Source: Mesobacillus jeotgali
Lineage (GTDB): Bacteria; Bacillota; Bacilli; Bacillales; Cytobacillaceae
Direction: 5' to 3'
Assembly: GCF_031759225.1 (NCBI RefSeq)
Contig: NZ_CP134494.1
Span: 3,656,501-3,720,500 of the forward strand
DNA length: 64,000 nt
Below the pieces are notes generated by a model, which saw only the letters and a list, made by a program, of their open reading frames with translations, was not told where the DNA came from and searched no databases. Below, one piece after another: positions 31,424-41,733 of this stretch. The first letter of the stretch is position 1. Every line of letters begins with the position of its first letter. Made by a program: the position numbers and the translations under genes.

Positions 31424-31945
31424 ATGATTTATCCTTGCAATGGCAAAACACCTAAAATAGCAGATTCCGCTTTTATCGCGGATTATGTAACGATTACCGG
31501 AGATGTCGAAATTGGCGAGGAATCGAGCGTCTGGTTCAATACCTCGATCCGCGGCGATGTTGCACCGACGGTCATTGGCGATAAAGTGAATATCCAGGAT
31601 AATTCAGTCCTGCACCAGAGTCCAAACAATCCCTTGATCCTCGAAGACGAAGTGACGGTTGGACATCAGGTCATCCTCCACAGCTGCATCATCAGGAAAA
31701 AAGCGTTGATTGGCATGGGGTCGATCATCCTTGACCAGGCTGAAATCGGCGAAGGTGCTTTTATCGGGGCCGGCAGCCTTGTTCCCCAGGGCAAGAAAAT
31801 CCCGCCCAACACGCTTGCTTTTGGACGTCCGGCAAAGGTCATCCGTGAATTGAATGAAGAGGACATCCGTGACATGGAACGGATTTCAAGAGAATATGCT
31901 GAAAAAGGACAATACTATAAGAGTTTGCAGAACAAAGGTGAATGA
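31424..31945 (+). CDS. ytoA: Gamma-carbonic anhydrase-like hexapeptide protein YtoA
   Basis: 173 residues with left-handed beta-helix hexapeptide repeats (ADYVTITGDVEIGEESSVWF, IGDKVNIQDNSVLHQ, VTVGHQVILHSCIIR). Zn-ligand histidines are in VGHQVILHS. Members of this trimeric family are either gamma-carbonic anhydrases or acyltransferase-like proteins of unclear activity. The start is ATG 31424 after AGGAG; three codons upstream an ATG lacks spacing. Confidence 0.88.
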   Translation: MIYPCNGKTPKIADSAFIADYVTITGDVEIGEESSVWFNTSIRGDVAPTVIGDKVNIQDNSVLHQSPNNPLILEDEVTVGHQVILHSCIIRKKALIGMGSIILDQAEIGEGAFIGAGSLVPQGKKIPPNTLAFGRPAKVIRELNEEDIRDMERISREYAEKGQYYKSLQNKGE

Positions 31946-32025
31946 TTCGCTAAAAAACCCCGTTACCAGTCCGATACTAAATAATATAGTATACCCTTTT
32001 GATTTTGAAATATGCGGACGTGGTG

Positions 32026-32910
32026 ATGGATGTGGAAAAACTATATTTACCGCTTGCGGCAATCATACCGCTGATAATCTTGTTTTATCTGTTAATCCGA
32101 AAACAAAATAGCATGATGAAATCCATCCTGATGTTCCTGTTTGTTTTTACATCGATCCTCGGGGCTTTCCTAATGGAAAATCTTCAAGCTTCCCATGTTG
32201 CCAAGGCTGTACAGTCGGTGAAAAGCTTGCTTGAAGAGCCTGAACCCGCTGCCGAAAAGGCAACTGTGGTCATAGAAGATTACGAACCCGAGATCATACC
32301 TATCAAGAAACAGGTACTCCTCGATGCTCCAGCCATCTGGCAAATGCCTGAGCTGCCGAGAGGATGCGAGGTCACTAGCCTGGCCATGCTCCTCCAGTAT
32401 CACGGAGTCCAGGCGGACAAGCTGTCACTTGCAAAAGAAGTGAAGAAAAACCCTGCTCAATATCGTCTCAGTGATGGCAAAATCTATTTTGGCGATCCGA
32501 ATGAAGGTTTTGTCGGCAATATGTACACCTACACTGAACCAGGGCTTGGAGTCTACCACAAGCCGATTGCTGATCTGGCAGAGCAGTATCTTCCTGGCAA
32601 AATAAAAGATTTGACGGGCGCAGAATTTCTGGAGCTGAAAATCCACCTGTCAGATGACAGGCCCGTTTGGGTGATCACGAACACTGAATATAAAAAGCTG
32701 GACGATAGCTTTTTCCAGACATGGTATACGCCTGAAGGTCCCGTGAAAGTAACCACAAAGGAACATTCTGTCCTGGTTACCGGCTATGATGAAAATTTCG
32801 TTTACTTCAATGACCCGCTGACAGGCGAAAAAAATAAAAAAGCACCCATGAAAGACTTCGTGGAAGCCTGGGTGCAAATGGGAAGGCAGGCCATTACCTA
32901 CCTTCCCTGA
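32026..32910 (+). CDS. C39-like cysteine peptidase domain protein, membrane anchored
   Basis: About 294 residues. One or two N-terminal hydrophobic helices (LPLAAIIPLIILFYLLI; SILMFLFVFTSILGAFL), a linker, and a peptidase_C39_2-type domain with the Cys in LPRGCEVTSLAMLLQYHG (near residue 110) and His/Asp in KEHSVLVTGYDENFVYFNDP. Probably acts outside the membrane on peptides; no target is known. Start uncertain (TTG 31999 also possible). Ends at a terminator lying within asnB. Confidence 0.78.
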   Translation: MDVEKLYLPLAAIIPLIILFYLLIRKQNSMMKSILMFLFVFTSILGAFLMENLQASHVAKAVQSVKSLLEEPEPAAEKATVVIEDYEPEIIPIKKQVLLDAPAIWQMPELPRGCEVTSLAMLLQYHGVQADKLSLAKEVKKNPAQYRLSDGKIYFGDPNEGFVGNMYTYTEPGLGVYHKPIADLAEQYLPGKIKDLTGAEFLELKIHLSDDRPVWVITNTEYKKLDDSFFQTWYTPEGPVKVTTKEHSVLVTGYDENFVYFNDPLTGEKNKKAPMKDFVEAWVQMGRQAITYLP

Positions 32911-32913
32911 TTT

Positions 32914-34809
32914 TTAAGACTGCAATACTTTCTGGGCCTCATACTCCTTCTGGAAGGAGTATTTTTTTTCGACATATACGTCATGCCACATCATGAACAT
33001 CAACACAGTCCAGATTTTGCGGCTGTTGTCCGCTTTGTTCTGGCAGTGGTCATCCAATAGTTTCAATAGATATGACTTATTGATGAGATGTTCTGTGTTG
33101 CTTTCCTTGATGATATTCTTTGCCCATTCGTTCATTTCGTTCTTCAGCCAGTGGCGAATCGGCACCGGGAAGCCAAGCTTCTTGCGGGTTAACACGTGGT
33201 CAGGAACCACACCCTCAGCTGCTTTACGTAAAATATACTTTGTTGTATTGTTAGCCGTCTTCAGGCTTGTCGGAATCTTCGAAGCTGTTTCGAAAACCAT
33301 TTTATCCAGGAATGGAACACGAAGCTCAAGTGAATGAGCCATTGTCATTTTATCAGCTTTTAATAAAATGTCGCCTCGCATCCATGTATGGATATCGATA
33401 TATTGCATTGTATCAACCGGGTCATATCCTCTGCTCTCTCTGTAAAGAGGCTTTGTGATATCCCTGTAATCATACTGGCCGTTATATACGTGGAGCAGCT
33501 CGCTCTTCTCTTTTTCAGTGAACATCTTCGCATTGCCGATATAGCGCTCTTCCATTGGCGTCACGCCGCGTTCAATGAAGCTTTTCCCCTTCATTCCCTC
33601 TGGCATCATTTTCGCGATGCCTTTCAGCATAACCTTCCCTGCTTGAGGGATTTTGTTGAACATCTCAAGATCCTGCGGTTCACGGTAGATATTATATCCG
33701 CCGAACAGTTCATCCGCACCTTCTCCTGATAGAACAACCGTTACATGCTTTCTTGCTTCACGGGCAACGAAATACAAAGGTATAGCTGCCGGATCCGCAA
33801 GCGGGTCATCCATATGCCACATGATTTTCGGCAATTCATCCATGTATTCCTGCGGACTGATTACATAGCTGATGTTTTCCACACCAAGTCGATCAGCCGT
33901 TTCCTTCGCGACATCAATTTCGCTGAATCCATTCTGCTCAAAACCAACAGAGAATGTCTTGATTCCAGGATGGTATTGCTTTGCAATCGACGCGATGATC
34001 GAGGAATCAATTCCGCCGGAAAGGAAAGAACCAACCGGCACATCACTGCGCATATGGATTTTCACAGAATCGAACAGGACGTCCCTGATTTCCTTCGTGA
34101 ATTCATCCTCGGTTTTGTGGATTGGCGAGAAGCTCGCTTTCCAGTAACGCTTGATTTCCATCGGCGAACCGATTTTCTTTGTAAAATAATGCCCCGGCTC
34201 AAGCTTGTAGATGCCTTCTGACATTGTATTAGGTTCTGGTACGAACTGATACGTCAAATAGTGCTGCAGTGCCTTGTAGTCAAGGATATCGTTTTCCAGC
34301 GCCAGCAGGATGCTCTTTTTCTCGGAACCAAAGAACGTGCGGTCGCCATCTTCAAAGTAGAAGAAAGGCTTGATACCGAAATGGTCACGCGCACCGTAAA
34401 GAACTTGCTCCTGTTTATCCCAGATGACAAACGCGAACATTCCGCGCAGCTTGTCGACAGCCTGCTCTTTTAGATGGCTGTAAAGGGCAATGATGACTTC
34501 AGTATCCGAATGAGTTTCGAAGCTCAATCCTTCTTCAATCAACTCTTCGCGAAGCTCAAGGTAGTTGTAGATTTCCCCGTTGAAAATGATCCAGTAGCGC
34601 TCATTTTCATAGGTCAATGGCTGATGGCCAGCCTCAAGGTCAATGATACTCAGGCGGCGGAAGCCGAATTGGATATGTTCATCATAGAAATATCCATCAT
34701 CATCAGGACCGCGATGGGTGATGATGTCATTCATATTTTTAAAAAGCTGCTTATCATCGCCGCTGAATTCCTGTGCATTTTCATGTACACAACCGATAAA
34801 GCCACACAT
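32914..34809 (-). CDS. asnB: Asparagine synthetase (glutamine-hydrolysing)
   Basis: 631 residues. The ATG at 34807-34809 puts the catalytic Cys directly after Met (MCGFIGCV), as needed for the Ntn glutaminase domain (1-200, RGPDDDGY). The synthetase domain has the PP-loop SFLSGGIDSSI near residue 255 and SGEGADELFGGYN. It converts Asp to Asn with Gln and ATP. AAGGTGAAG precedes the start. The upstream 34810-35064 gap holds no gene. The converging terminator of the neighbouring gene lies within its last codons. Confidence 0.96.
   Translation of the reverse strand: MCGFIGCVHENAQEFSGDDKQLFKNMNDIITHRGPDDDGYFYDEHIQFGFRRLSIIDLEAGHQPLTYENERYWIIFNGEIYNYLELREELIEEGLSFETHSDTEVIIALYSHLKEQAVDKLRGMFAFVIWDKQEQVLYGARDHFGIKPFFYFEDGDRTFFGSEKKSILLALENDILDYKALQHYLTYQFVPEPNTMSEGIYKLEPGHYFTKKIGSPMEIKRYWKASFSPIHKTEDEFTKEIRDVLFDSVKIHMRSDVPVGSFLSGGIDSSIIASIAKQYHPGIKTFSVGFEQNGFSEIDVAKETADRLGVENISYVISPQEYMDELPKIMWHMDDPLADPAAIPLYFVAREARKHVTVVLSGEGADELFGGYNIYREPQDLEMFNKIPQAGKVMLKGIAKMMPEGMKGKSFIERGVTPMEERYIGNAKMFTEKEKSELLHVYNGQYDYRDITKPLYRESRGYDPVDTMQYIDIHTWMRGDILLKADKMTMAHSLELRVPFLDKMVFETASKIPTSLKTANNTTKYILRKAAEGVVPDHVLTRKKLGFPVPIRHWLKNEMNEWAKNIIKESNTEHLINKSYLLKLLDDHCQNKADNSRKIWTVLMFMMWHDVYVEKKYSFQKEYEAQKVLQS
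32941..32969 (+). terminator. Plus-strand terminator embedded in the asnB coding end
   Basis: A perfect ATACTCCTTC/GAAGGAGTAT stem with a TG loop is followed by eight T. It serves the C39-like gene ending at 32910, while the same bases encode the YSFQKEYE residues of asnB on the other strand. Confidence 0.88.
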
Positions 34810-35023
34810 TATGTACTTCACCTTCTCCATTTCAGAAAAAATTTATTGTTATTCCCAGTAATTTCACTTCCAAAAAACATACCATCTAATACTATCATTA
34901 ATCGCAAAATTTTTGCAGTAAAATCTAAGGGAAATTTAAGGTAATACTCTATTTTACACCTTTTGGACCATACACAAACCTGGTGACACTTTTTGGTGTT
35001 CCCTGATTAGACGGTAAATAATA

Positions 35024-35056
35024 AAGGGAGTTACATATTTCTATGCAACTCCCCTT
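35024..35056 (-). terminator. Terminator after metK
   Basis: GGGAGTTGCATA/TATGTAACTCCC hairpin followed by TTTATTATTT on the minus strand. Confidence 0.85.
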
Positions 35057-35064
35057 GTGCTTTT

Positions 35065-36267
35065 TTATTTTTCTAGTGCCTGAGTGCGAAGTGTCTCAGC
35101 CTTGTCTGTGCGCTCCCATGGAAGGTCAACGTCAGAACGGCCAAAGTGTCCGTAAGCAGCTGTCTGCTTATAGATTGGCTTGCGCAGGTCAAGCATATTG
35201 ATGATTCCAGCAGGGCGAAGGTCGAAGTTGCTTTCAACAACATCGATCAATACGTCTTCGCTTACTTTGCCTGTTCCGAAAGTATCGATGGAGATGGATA
35301 CCGGACGGGCAACACCGATTGCGTATGCAAGCTGAACTTCAACTTTTTCAGCAAGGCCGGCAGCTACGATGTTCTTCGCAACGTAACGGGCAGCGTATGC
35401 AGCTGAACGGTCAACTTTTGTAGGATCCTTACCGGAGAATGCGCCTCCGCCGTGGCGAGCATATCCGCCATAAGTATCAACGATGATTTTACGGCCAGTA
35501 AGACCTGCATCACCCTGTGGTCCGCCGATTACGAAACGGCCAGTTGGGTTGATGAAGTATTTTGTGTTTTCATCAATCAGCTCTGCCGGTACGACAGGGT
35601 TGATGACATGTTCCTTAAGGTTGCGCTGGATTTGCTCAAGCGAAACTTCAGGATGGTGCTGAGTTGAGATAACAATCGTATCGATGCGGACAGGCTTGTC
35701 GTTTTCATCGTATTCAACCGTTACCTGAGTTTTACCGTCCGGACGAAGGTATGGAAGGATTTCTTCCTTACGCACTTCAGTCAGGCGGCGGGAAAGCTTG
35801 TGAGCCAATGAAATTGGAAGAGGCATAAGCTCTTTTGTTTCATTACATGCAAAACCGAACATCAAGCCCTGGTCGCCAGCGCCGATTGCTTCGATTTCTG
35901 CATCGGACATTTGTCCTTCACGTGCTTCAAGAGCCTGGTCAACACCCATAGCGATGTCTGCAGACTGCTCGTCAATGGAAGTCAACACTGCGCAAGTTTC
36001 AGAGTCGAAACCATACTTCGCGCGAGTGTAGCCGATCTCCTTGACTGTTTCACGGACAATCTTCGGAATATCTACGTATGTAGATGTAGTGATTTCGCCT
36101 GCAACTAGTACAAGGCCTGTCGTAACTGATGTTTCAGCAGCAACACGTGCATTAGCATCTTTTGCAAGGATCGCATCCAAAATCGCGTCAGAAATCTGGT
36201 CGCAAATTTTATCCGGATGGCCTTCTGTTACTGATTCAGAAGTGAACAAACGGCGTTTGTTTGACAT
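35065..36267 (-). CDS. metK: S-adenosylmethionine synthetase
   Basis: 400 residues; makes SAM from methionine and ATP. Starts [20 protein letters not shown] (ATP site GHPDK), with [20 protein letters not shown] and [19 protein letters not shown]. The ATG at 36265-36267 follows GGGAGGAA. Preceded by a SAM-I riboswitch. Confidence 0.98.
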   Translation of the reverse strand: MSNKRRLFTSESVTEGHPDKICDQISDAILDAILAKDANARVAAETSVTTGLVLVAGEITTSTYVDIPKIVRETVKEIGYTRAKYGFDSETCAVLTSIDEQSADIAMGVDQALEAREGQMSDAEIEAIGAGDQGLMFGFACNETKELMPLPISLAHKLSRRLTEVRKEEILPYLRPDGKTQVTVEYDENDKPVRIDTIVISTQHHPEVSLEQIQRNLKEHVINPVVPAELIDENTKYFINPTGRFVIGGPQGDAGLTGRKIIVDTYGGYARHGGGAFSGKDPTKVDRSAAYAARYVAKNIVAAGLAEKVEVQLAYAIGVARPVSISIDTFGTGKVSEDVLIDVVESNFDLRPAGIINMLDLRKPIYKQTAAYGHFGRSDVDLPWERTDKAETLRTQALEK

Positions 36268-36496
36268 CTGAGTTCCTCCCTCATGTATAAAAATTGATCG
36301 AGGCTGTCCCAAGACAGACCTCGGGTTGATACGGTACTCATTCCCTATGTAGTATGAAATAAACGCTGAGTTTTTATTAGAAAAATTTGTTTAGGATTCA
36401 TGGTGAATTTCTTTTTTTCCTAATTTCACCCACGGGAGCAATGACACCAAAGAAGGCATTCCAGCTGCAAATCCATGCATTGGACAGAAAAAAGCA

Positions 36497-36706
36497 ATAT
36501 AAAAAACCTCTCCATTTACGAGGAAAGGTTTTAGCTTAAATCCGCGCCTTTCGCTCTTATCGTTCAAGGGCAGTTCCCTTGCGTCAGGTTAGCACCTTTG
36601 CCCGGAAAAAGATCAGCATTCAAAGTAGCTGTTTTTTCACGTCTGCAGGTTGCTGGGTTTCATTGGGCCTGTCCCTCCACCAGCTCGGGATAAGAGAGTA
36701 TCCGTT
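36497..36706 (-). promoter_or_regulatory. SAM-I (S-box) riboswitch upstream of metK
   Basis: On the minus strand the S-box core reads CTTATCCCGAGCTGGTGGAG, then GGACAGGCCC, ATGAAACCCAGCAACC, and ends in a terminator hairpin AACCTTTCCTC/GAGGAAAGG-like with TTTTTT at 36499-36533. High SAM should stop transcription. The 230 nt between terminator and metK hold no recognisable feature. Confidence 0.95.
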
Positions 36707-36910
36707 CAAGTCCAAATCATAACGAAACTATAATGGCATGTCAATGGTTTTCTCGGTAATTTTGTCGATTGTTGTTGAAAGTTTTATTGTAAAATAAAAT
36801 GGACTTGCAAAGCATCCTTTTCGCTTGACTATATAAAGAAAGAATTATATAACGCAAGGTAGGTACAAGGTAATTTTTCGAGTGATTAGTATAGATTAAT
36901 CGAACAAATG

Positions 36911-36919
36911 TGTTATACT
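36911..36919 (+). promoter_or_regulatory. Extended -10 promoter of pckA
   Basis: TGTTATACT (TG-N-TATACT) lies 60 bp upstream of the pckA start; no strong -35 is seen, consistent with an extended -10 type. Confidence 0.55.
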
Positions 36920-36979
36920 AATATCGAGATGTAAACACTTACAAATTATTAATCTTTTAAAAAAGGAAGGTATTCTCCG

Positions 36980-38569
36980 ATGAATGTTGTAGGAATATCA
37001 AACGAACTTTCAGCATTATTAAGTGGCAGCAATATGCAGATCCAGTTATCCGTTCCCCAGCTTGTTGAAAAAGTCCTGAACCGAAATGAAGGGCTCCTGA
37101 CATCAACTGGCGCTGTTAGAGCAACAACTGGTAAGTATACTGGCCGTTCACCTAAAGATAAATTCATTGTTGAAGAAAAGTCCGTACAGGACAAGATCGA
37201 CTGGGGCTCCGTAAACCAGCCGATTTCAGAAGAATCTTTTACAAAGCTATATAATAAGGTATTGAATTTCCTTAAAGAAAAAGAAGAAGTATTCGTATTC
37301 AAAGGATTTGCTGGTGCTGACATTAAACACCGCCTTCCAATCCAGGTCATCAATGAATACGCCTGGCATAACCTTTTCGCACATCAATTATTCATCCGTC
37401 CAACAGAGGAAGAGCTTGCTGGCCATGAATCTGAATTCACAGTCATCTCTGCCCCGACTTTCAAAGCGGATCCAAAAGTTGATGGAACAAATTCCGAAAC
37501 ATTCATCATCGTCTCCTTCGAACAGCGCGTCGTCTTGATCGGAGGAACGGAGTATGCGGGCGAAATGAAGAAGTCCATTTTCTCCGTGATGAACTATTTG
37601 TTGCCTGAAAGCGGCATCCTATCCATGCACTGCTCGGCAAACGTGGGACGCGAAGGCGATGTAGCCTTGTTCTTCGGTTTATCCGGAACAGGAAAAACAA
37701 CTCTTTCAGCTGATAACAATCGCCGTTTGATTGGTGATGATGAGCATGGCTGGTCAGCAAATGGTGTGTTCAACATCGAAGGCGGCTGCTACGCAAAGTG
37801 CATCAACTTGTCGAAGGAAAAAGAACCACAGATTTATGACGCGATCCGTTTTGGCTCAGTGCTTGAAAATGTCGTCGTCGATGAAGAAACACGTGTGGCG
37901 GATTATGATGATGGCAGCCTGACTGAAAATACTCGTGCAGCTTATCCGATCCAGGCGATCGAAAATATCGTGGACCCAAGCATTGCCGGTCATCCAAACG
38001 CGATCGTCTTCCTTACTGCTGATGCATTCGGAGTATTGCCTCCAATCGCCAAGCTAACGAAGGAACAAGCCATGTACCACTTCTTGAGCGGATATACATC
38101 AAAGCTTGCTGGAACTGAGCGCGGCATCACTTCTCCGCAGGCAACGTTCTCAACTTGCTTCGGCTCACCTTTCCTTCCGCTTGCAGCAACAAGATACGCG
38201 GAAATGCTTGGTGAAAAGATTGATGAGCACAATGCGAAGGTATTCCTCGTGAACACAGGATGGACAGGCGGAGAATACGGCACAGGGAGCCGCATGAAGC
38301 TGGCTTACACTCGCGCAATGGTCCAGGCAGCACTTGAAGGCGAACTGAACAATGTCGAAACCGTCAAAGACGAAATCTTCGGCCTGGATATCCCGGCACA
38401 TGTACCAGGTGTACCTGACGATGTCCTACAGCCAGTCAAGACATGGAGCGACAAGGAAGCATACTACGCAAAAGCAAATGAACTCGCAGGCAAATTCCGC
38501 GAAAACTTCAAGAAGTTCACAAACGTACCATCCGTGATCGAAGAAAAAGGCGGACCGACAGCGAAATAG
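36980..38569 (+). CDS. pckA: Phosphoenolpyruvate carboxykinase (ATP)
   Basis: 529 residues; converts oxaloacetate and ATP to PEP for gluconeogenesis. The P-loop [13 protein letters not shown] is near residue 235, with the metal-binding IGDDEHGWS and [10 protein letters not shown] segments after it, and [11 protein letters not shown] near residue 430. AAGGAAGG precedes the ATG. It would be needed for growth on the organic acids handled by the glc and hydroxybutyrate genes. Confidence 0.98.
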   Translation: MNVVGISNELSALLSGSNMQIQLSVPQLVEKVLNRNEGLLTSTGAVRATTGKYTGRSPKDKFIVEEKSVQDKIDWGSVNQPISEESFTKLYNKVLNFLKEKEEVFVFKGFAGADIKHRLPIQVINEYAWHNLFAHQLFIRPTEEELAGHESEFTVISAPTFKADPKVDGTNSETFIIVSFEQRVVLIGGTEYAGEMKKSIFSVMNYLLPESGILSMHCSANVGREGDVALFFGLSGTGKTTLSADNNRRLIGDDEHGWSANGVFNIEGGCYAKCINLSKEKEPQIYDAIRFGSVLENVVVDEETRVADYDDGSLTENTRAAYPIQAIENIVDPSIAGHPNAIVFLTADAFGVLPPIAKLTKEQAMYHFLSGYTSKLAGTERGITSPQATFSTCFGSPFLPLAATRYAEMLGEKIDEHNAKVFLVNTGWTGGEYGTGSRMKLAYTRAMVQAALEGELNNVETVKDEIFGLDIPAHVPGVPDDVLQPVKTWSDKEAYYAKANELAGKFRENFKKFTNVPSVIEEKGGPTAK

Positions 38570-38578
38570 GTTGATTGA

Positions 38579-38611
38579 GGCCATCTCCGGGGTAGGAGAT
38601 GGCCTTTGCTT
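38579..38611 (+). terminator. Terminator after pckA
   Basis: GGCCATCTCC/GGAGATGGCC perfect stem, followed by TTTGCTTTT. Confidence 0.9.
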
Positions 38612-38711
38612 TTACCGTTTAGCTCACTTTTGCTGTTTTTCGGGCAATGCAGAGCTCCTGCTTTTACCGTTTTTCTCTCTTCTGCGTTTTTCCGGCTATG
38701 CAGAGCTCCTG
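38607..38711. repeat. Two tandem 52-bp repeats
   Basis: Two units begin TGCTTTTACCGTTT and end ATGCAGAGCTCC, with diverged middles. They lie between the converging pckA and ytmB genes. The unit length equals that of the unrelated array at 29011-29319. Confidence 0.75.
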
Positions 38712-38718
38712 CCTAAAT

Positions 38719-38746
38719 AAAAAACAGAGCACATTATGTGCCCTGC
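38719..38746 (-). terminator. Terminator after ytmB
   Basis: CAGGGCACAT/ATGTGCTCTG stem with a T run on the minus strand, touching the ytmB stop. Confidence 0.85.
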
Positions 38747-38989
38747 TTAGTTCGTAGAATTTAAGGATACTAATTGATAAGTAATGGTTGTTTCATTTTC
38801 TGTCCACTCGACTTTGGAAATGACGCCTGTTCCGGTCAGGTCGCCTTCGATTGTTTTCTTGACTTCTAGTGGAATGTCAATTGGATAAAGCCTGTAGCCT
38901 TCCTTTTTCAAAGAGAAGAAATTGTCTTGGAGCCTCTTTTCTCGGCCCTTTGTTACGATCATTGTATTCAACTCTAATGGCATCCCCAT
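38747..38989 (-). CDS. ytmB: YtmB-like protein (DUF2584)
   Basis: 80 residues beginning MGMPLELNTMIVTKGRE. A small mixed alpha/beta protein with no catalytic motif. Size and place between pckA and ytmA match B. subtilis ytmB. Function unknown. GAGGAG precedes the ATG at 38987-38989. Confidence 0.8.
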   Translation of the reverse strand: MGMPLELNTMIVTKGREKRLQDNFFSLKKEGYRLYPIDIPLEVKKTIEGDLTGTGVISKVEWTENETTITYQLVSLNSTN

Positions 38990-39035
38990 CGTATTCGCTC
39001 CTCTATTGTTCTTCATTGATTTCATTTTCATTTTA

Positions 39036-39824
39036 TCATTGTTGCTCGTGTGATTTCATCCAATTCGTTAAATCGGTGACTACTTTCCGGTTCATCGCCG
39101 GTGGGAAGTAGTGTGTATATTCATCAAAGTACCAGCTTTCCACAGGCTTGTCCAACTCTTTTAACCGCTTCTCGATCCGATAGGAGTGTTCAATTGACAC
39201 ATTGTGGTCATTCCTGCCGTGGATGAGCAGCACCGGTGCCTTCAAATTTTCCATTTCGTACAATGGCGACCTGAATTTATACCTTTTCGGTACCTTTTTG
39301 GGCGACCCGCCGATCACCCTTTTCATCATTCTGCGCAAATCCTTTCTTTCCACGTACGTCAAGAACATATCCGTTACCCCTCCCCAGGTAACGACCGACG
39401 CTGTCTCGGGAAATTGAATGGCCGTCAGCAATGCCATCAAACCACCGCGGGAAAAACCAAAGACATGAACTCTTTCAACCCATGGCAAGGATTGCAGCAG
39501 CATGAATCCAGCAAAGGCATCGACCCGGTCGTCGCCGCCGAAGTCCTCGTCCCCTTCACCTCCCTGGTTTCCCCTGTAAAAAGGAGCAAAAACCGTAAAG
39601 CCTTCAGATGCAAATTGTGCAATCCGGGCAGGACGTACCTTGCCCACATTTTTGATTCCGCCGCGCAGATACAAAAATCCTTCTGTTCCGCTTCCATCAA
39701 CTGGTTTAGCCAGAAGACCCTTGACCCGAAGTCCGCCTGCATAATAGGTGACCATCTCCAGCTCCACCGTAGGATTGGGGGAAGGAAATTTATAAGCTGA
39801 GATTATTTGCCCGTCATATTCCAA
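39036..39824 (-). CDS. ytmA: Prolyl-oligopeptidase-like hydrolase YtmA
   Basis: 262 residues of the S9/dienelactone-type alpha/beta hydrolase fold. Nucleophile elbow FGFSRGGLMAL is near residue 115, Asp in LLIHGRNDHNV and His in YTHYFPPAM. The TTG at 39822-39824 follows GAGGAGTG. Substrate unknown. Confidence 0.85.
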   Translation of the reverse strand: MEYDGQIISAYKFPSPNPTVELEMVTYYAGGLRVKGLLAKPVDGSGTEGFLYLRGGIKNVGKVRPARIAQFASEGFTVFAPFYRGNQGGEGDEDFGGDDRVDAFAGFMLLQSLPWVERVHVFGFSRGGLMALLTAIQFPETASVVTWGGVTDMFLTYVERKDLRRMMKRVIGGSPKKVPKRYKFRSPLYEMENLKAPVLLIHGRNDHNVSIEHSYRIEKRLKELDKPVESWYFDEYTHYFPPAMNRKVVTDLTNWMKSHEQQ

Positions 39825-39941
39825 CGTTAACACTCCTCTTATATGAATTTTTTTAAATTTGGTTACTGGGCATTCACACATTTTCAGATGATTCCATACG
39901 ATACTGTAAGCCCAATTTAAGACAGATTTTTAGGAGGCATC

Positions 39942-40940
39942 ATGATGAAAAAATGGTTCAAAGCCGGTTTTGCTTTATTTTTAGCTGCTGTACTTATTAT
40001 ACCTCTTGCAGCCTGCGGCCAAGACAAGGTACAGACTGTCAAAGTTGCTGAGGTTACACGTTCAATCTTCTATGCTCCTCAATATGTTGCCCTTGAAAAA
40101 GGATTTTTTGAGGAAGAAGGTTTGAAAATCGAGCTGACGACAACATGGGGTGGCGACAAGACCATGACAGCCGTACTCTCGAACGCCGCAGATATCGGCC
40201 TGGTCGGTTCTGAAACCTCCATCTACGTTTATGCACAGGGATCAAATGATCCAGTCATCAACTTTGCCCAGCTGACGCAAACCGATGGCACCTTCCTCGT
40301 GTCCCGGGAAAAAATCGATGATTTCTCGTGGGATCAGTTAAAAGGAGCTACCTATCTCGGACAGCGTACAGGCGGTATGCCTCAAATGGTAGGTGAATTC
40401 GTCCTTAAGAAGCACGGCATCGATCCTAAGGCAGATTTAGAAATGATCCAAAATATTGATTACGCAAATATTCCAAATGCCTTCGCTTCCGGAACTGGTG
40501 ACTTCGTCCAGCTTTTCGAGCCGCAGGCCAGCATGTTTGAATTGGAAGGCATAGGCCATATCGTCGCTTCTTTCGGAACGGAGTCCGGTCATGTACCATA
40601 TACCACATTTATGGCAAAAGAAAGCTACATGAAGAAAAACCCGGAGACAATCGAGAAGTTCACCCGTGCCGTCCATAAGGCACAGAAGTGGGTAGAATCA
40701 CACAGTGCCAAAGAAACAGCGGAGGTCATACAGCCATATTTTAAGGATACAGATTTGTCGCTGATTGAAACGGTTGTTGATCGTTACAAGAGCCAGGGTT
40801 CATTCGCGACTGACCCGATTCTCGATGAAGAGGAATGGAATAACCTGCAGGATATCATGGATGAGGCAGGAGAACTTCCTGAGGAAGTGAGCCATGAAAC
40901 ATTAGTAAATACAGAGGTTGCAGAAGAAATCATGAAATAA
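39942..40940 (+). CDS. ytlA: ABC transporter substrate-binding lipoprotein YtlA (SsuA/NMT1 type)
   Basis: 332 residues with a lipoprotein signal ending LIIPLAAC. Periplasmic-type binding fold of the NMT1/SsuA/ThiY cluster, with FYAPQYVALEKGFFEEEGL. Relatives bind sulfonates, nitrate, taurine or thiamine precursors; the ligand here is not evident. First gene of a three-gene transporter; AGGAGG precedes the ATG. Confidence 0.88.
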   Translation: MMKKWFKAGFALFLAAVLIIPLAACGQDKVQTVKVAEVTRSIFYAPQYVALEKGFFEEEGLKIELTTTWGGDKTMTAVLSNAADIGLVGSETSIYVYAQGSNDPVINFAQLTQTDGTFLVSREKIDDFSWDQLKGATYLGQRTGGMPQMVGEFVLKKHGIDPKADLEMIQNIDYANIPNAFASGTGDFVQLFEPQASMFELEGIGHIVASFGTESGHVPYTTFMAKESYMKKNPETIEKFTRAVHKAQKWVESHSAKETAEVIQPYFKDTDLSLIETVVDRYKSQGSFATDPILDEEEWNNLQDIMDEAGELPEEVSHETLVNTEVAEEIMK

Positions 40941-40956
40941 CAGGAGGTTGCAGCCA

Positions 40957-41733
40957 ATGGACTTTTTGACATTAAGAGGAATCCAACACACTTATTTCAC
41001 AAAAACATCTGCTGTCACTGCTTTGAATGATATTTCACTCGATGTCCGGGAAGGAGAGTTCGTATCCTTCCTGGGTCCGAGCGGCTGCGGCAAAACAACA
41101 CTGCTTTCGATCATCGCAGGGCTGATTGAGCCCACCGATGGCCAGGTAAAACTGGAAGGCAAATCAGTCCAGGATGCTGCGAATCAAACAGGTTATATGC
41201 TGCAGCAGGATTATTTATTTCCTTGGAAAACGATTGAAGAAAATATCTTCCTTGGCTTGAAGATTAGTGGAACTCTGGAAGCTTCCAAGAAAGAAGAAGT
41301 TCTATCGCTGCTCAGGCAAATGGGTTTGGAGAATGTTGAAAAACTTTACCCAAAACAGTTATCCGGAGGGATGCGCCAGCGAGTGGCGCTCGTCAGGACC
41401 CTGGCAACGGAGCCAAAGCTGCTCATGCTTGACGAACCCTTCTCCGCACTGGACTACCAAACAAAATTAAAGCTCGAGGACCTTGTTTCTAATACATTCA
41501 AAACTTTTGGAAAAACAGCCATTCTCGTAACCCATGATATTGGCGAAGCAATCGCAATGAGCGACCGGATCTTCCTATTTTCCCCAAGGCCAGGACGCTT
41601 GCACAGAACTTTCACCATTCCGGAAGAACTGCGAAACCTTAGTCCGTTCGAGGCCAGAAACCATCCTTTGTATAACGAACTGTTCCAGAATATATGGAAG
41701 GAGTTGGAATCCATTGAGCCAGAAGAAAACTGA
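40957..41733 (+). CDS. ytlC: ABC transporter ATPase YtlC
   Basis: 258 residues; Walker [10 protein letters not shown], signature [15 protein letters not shown], Walker [13 protein letters not shown]. SsuB/TauB-like. The ATG at 40957 follows AGGAGG. Energises the transporter with YtlD. Confidence 0.92.
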   Translation: MDFLTLRGIQHTYFTKTSAVTALNDISLDVREGEFVSFLGPSGCGKTTLLSIIAGLIEPTDGQVKLEGKSVQDAANQTGYMLQQDYLFPWKTIEENIFLGLKISGTLEASKKEEVLSLLRQMGLENVEKLYPKQLSGGMRQRVALVRTLATEPKLLMLDEPFSALDYQTKLKLEDLVSNTFKTFGKTAILVTHDIGEAIAMSDRIFLFSPRPGRLHRTFTIPEELRNLSPFEARNHPLYNELFQNIWKELESIEPEEN

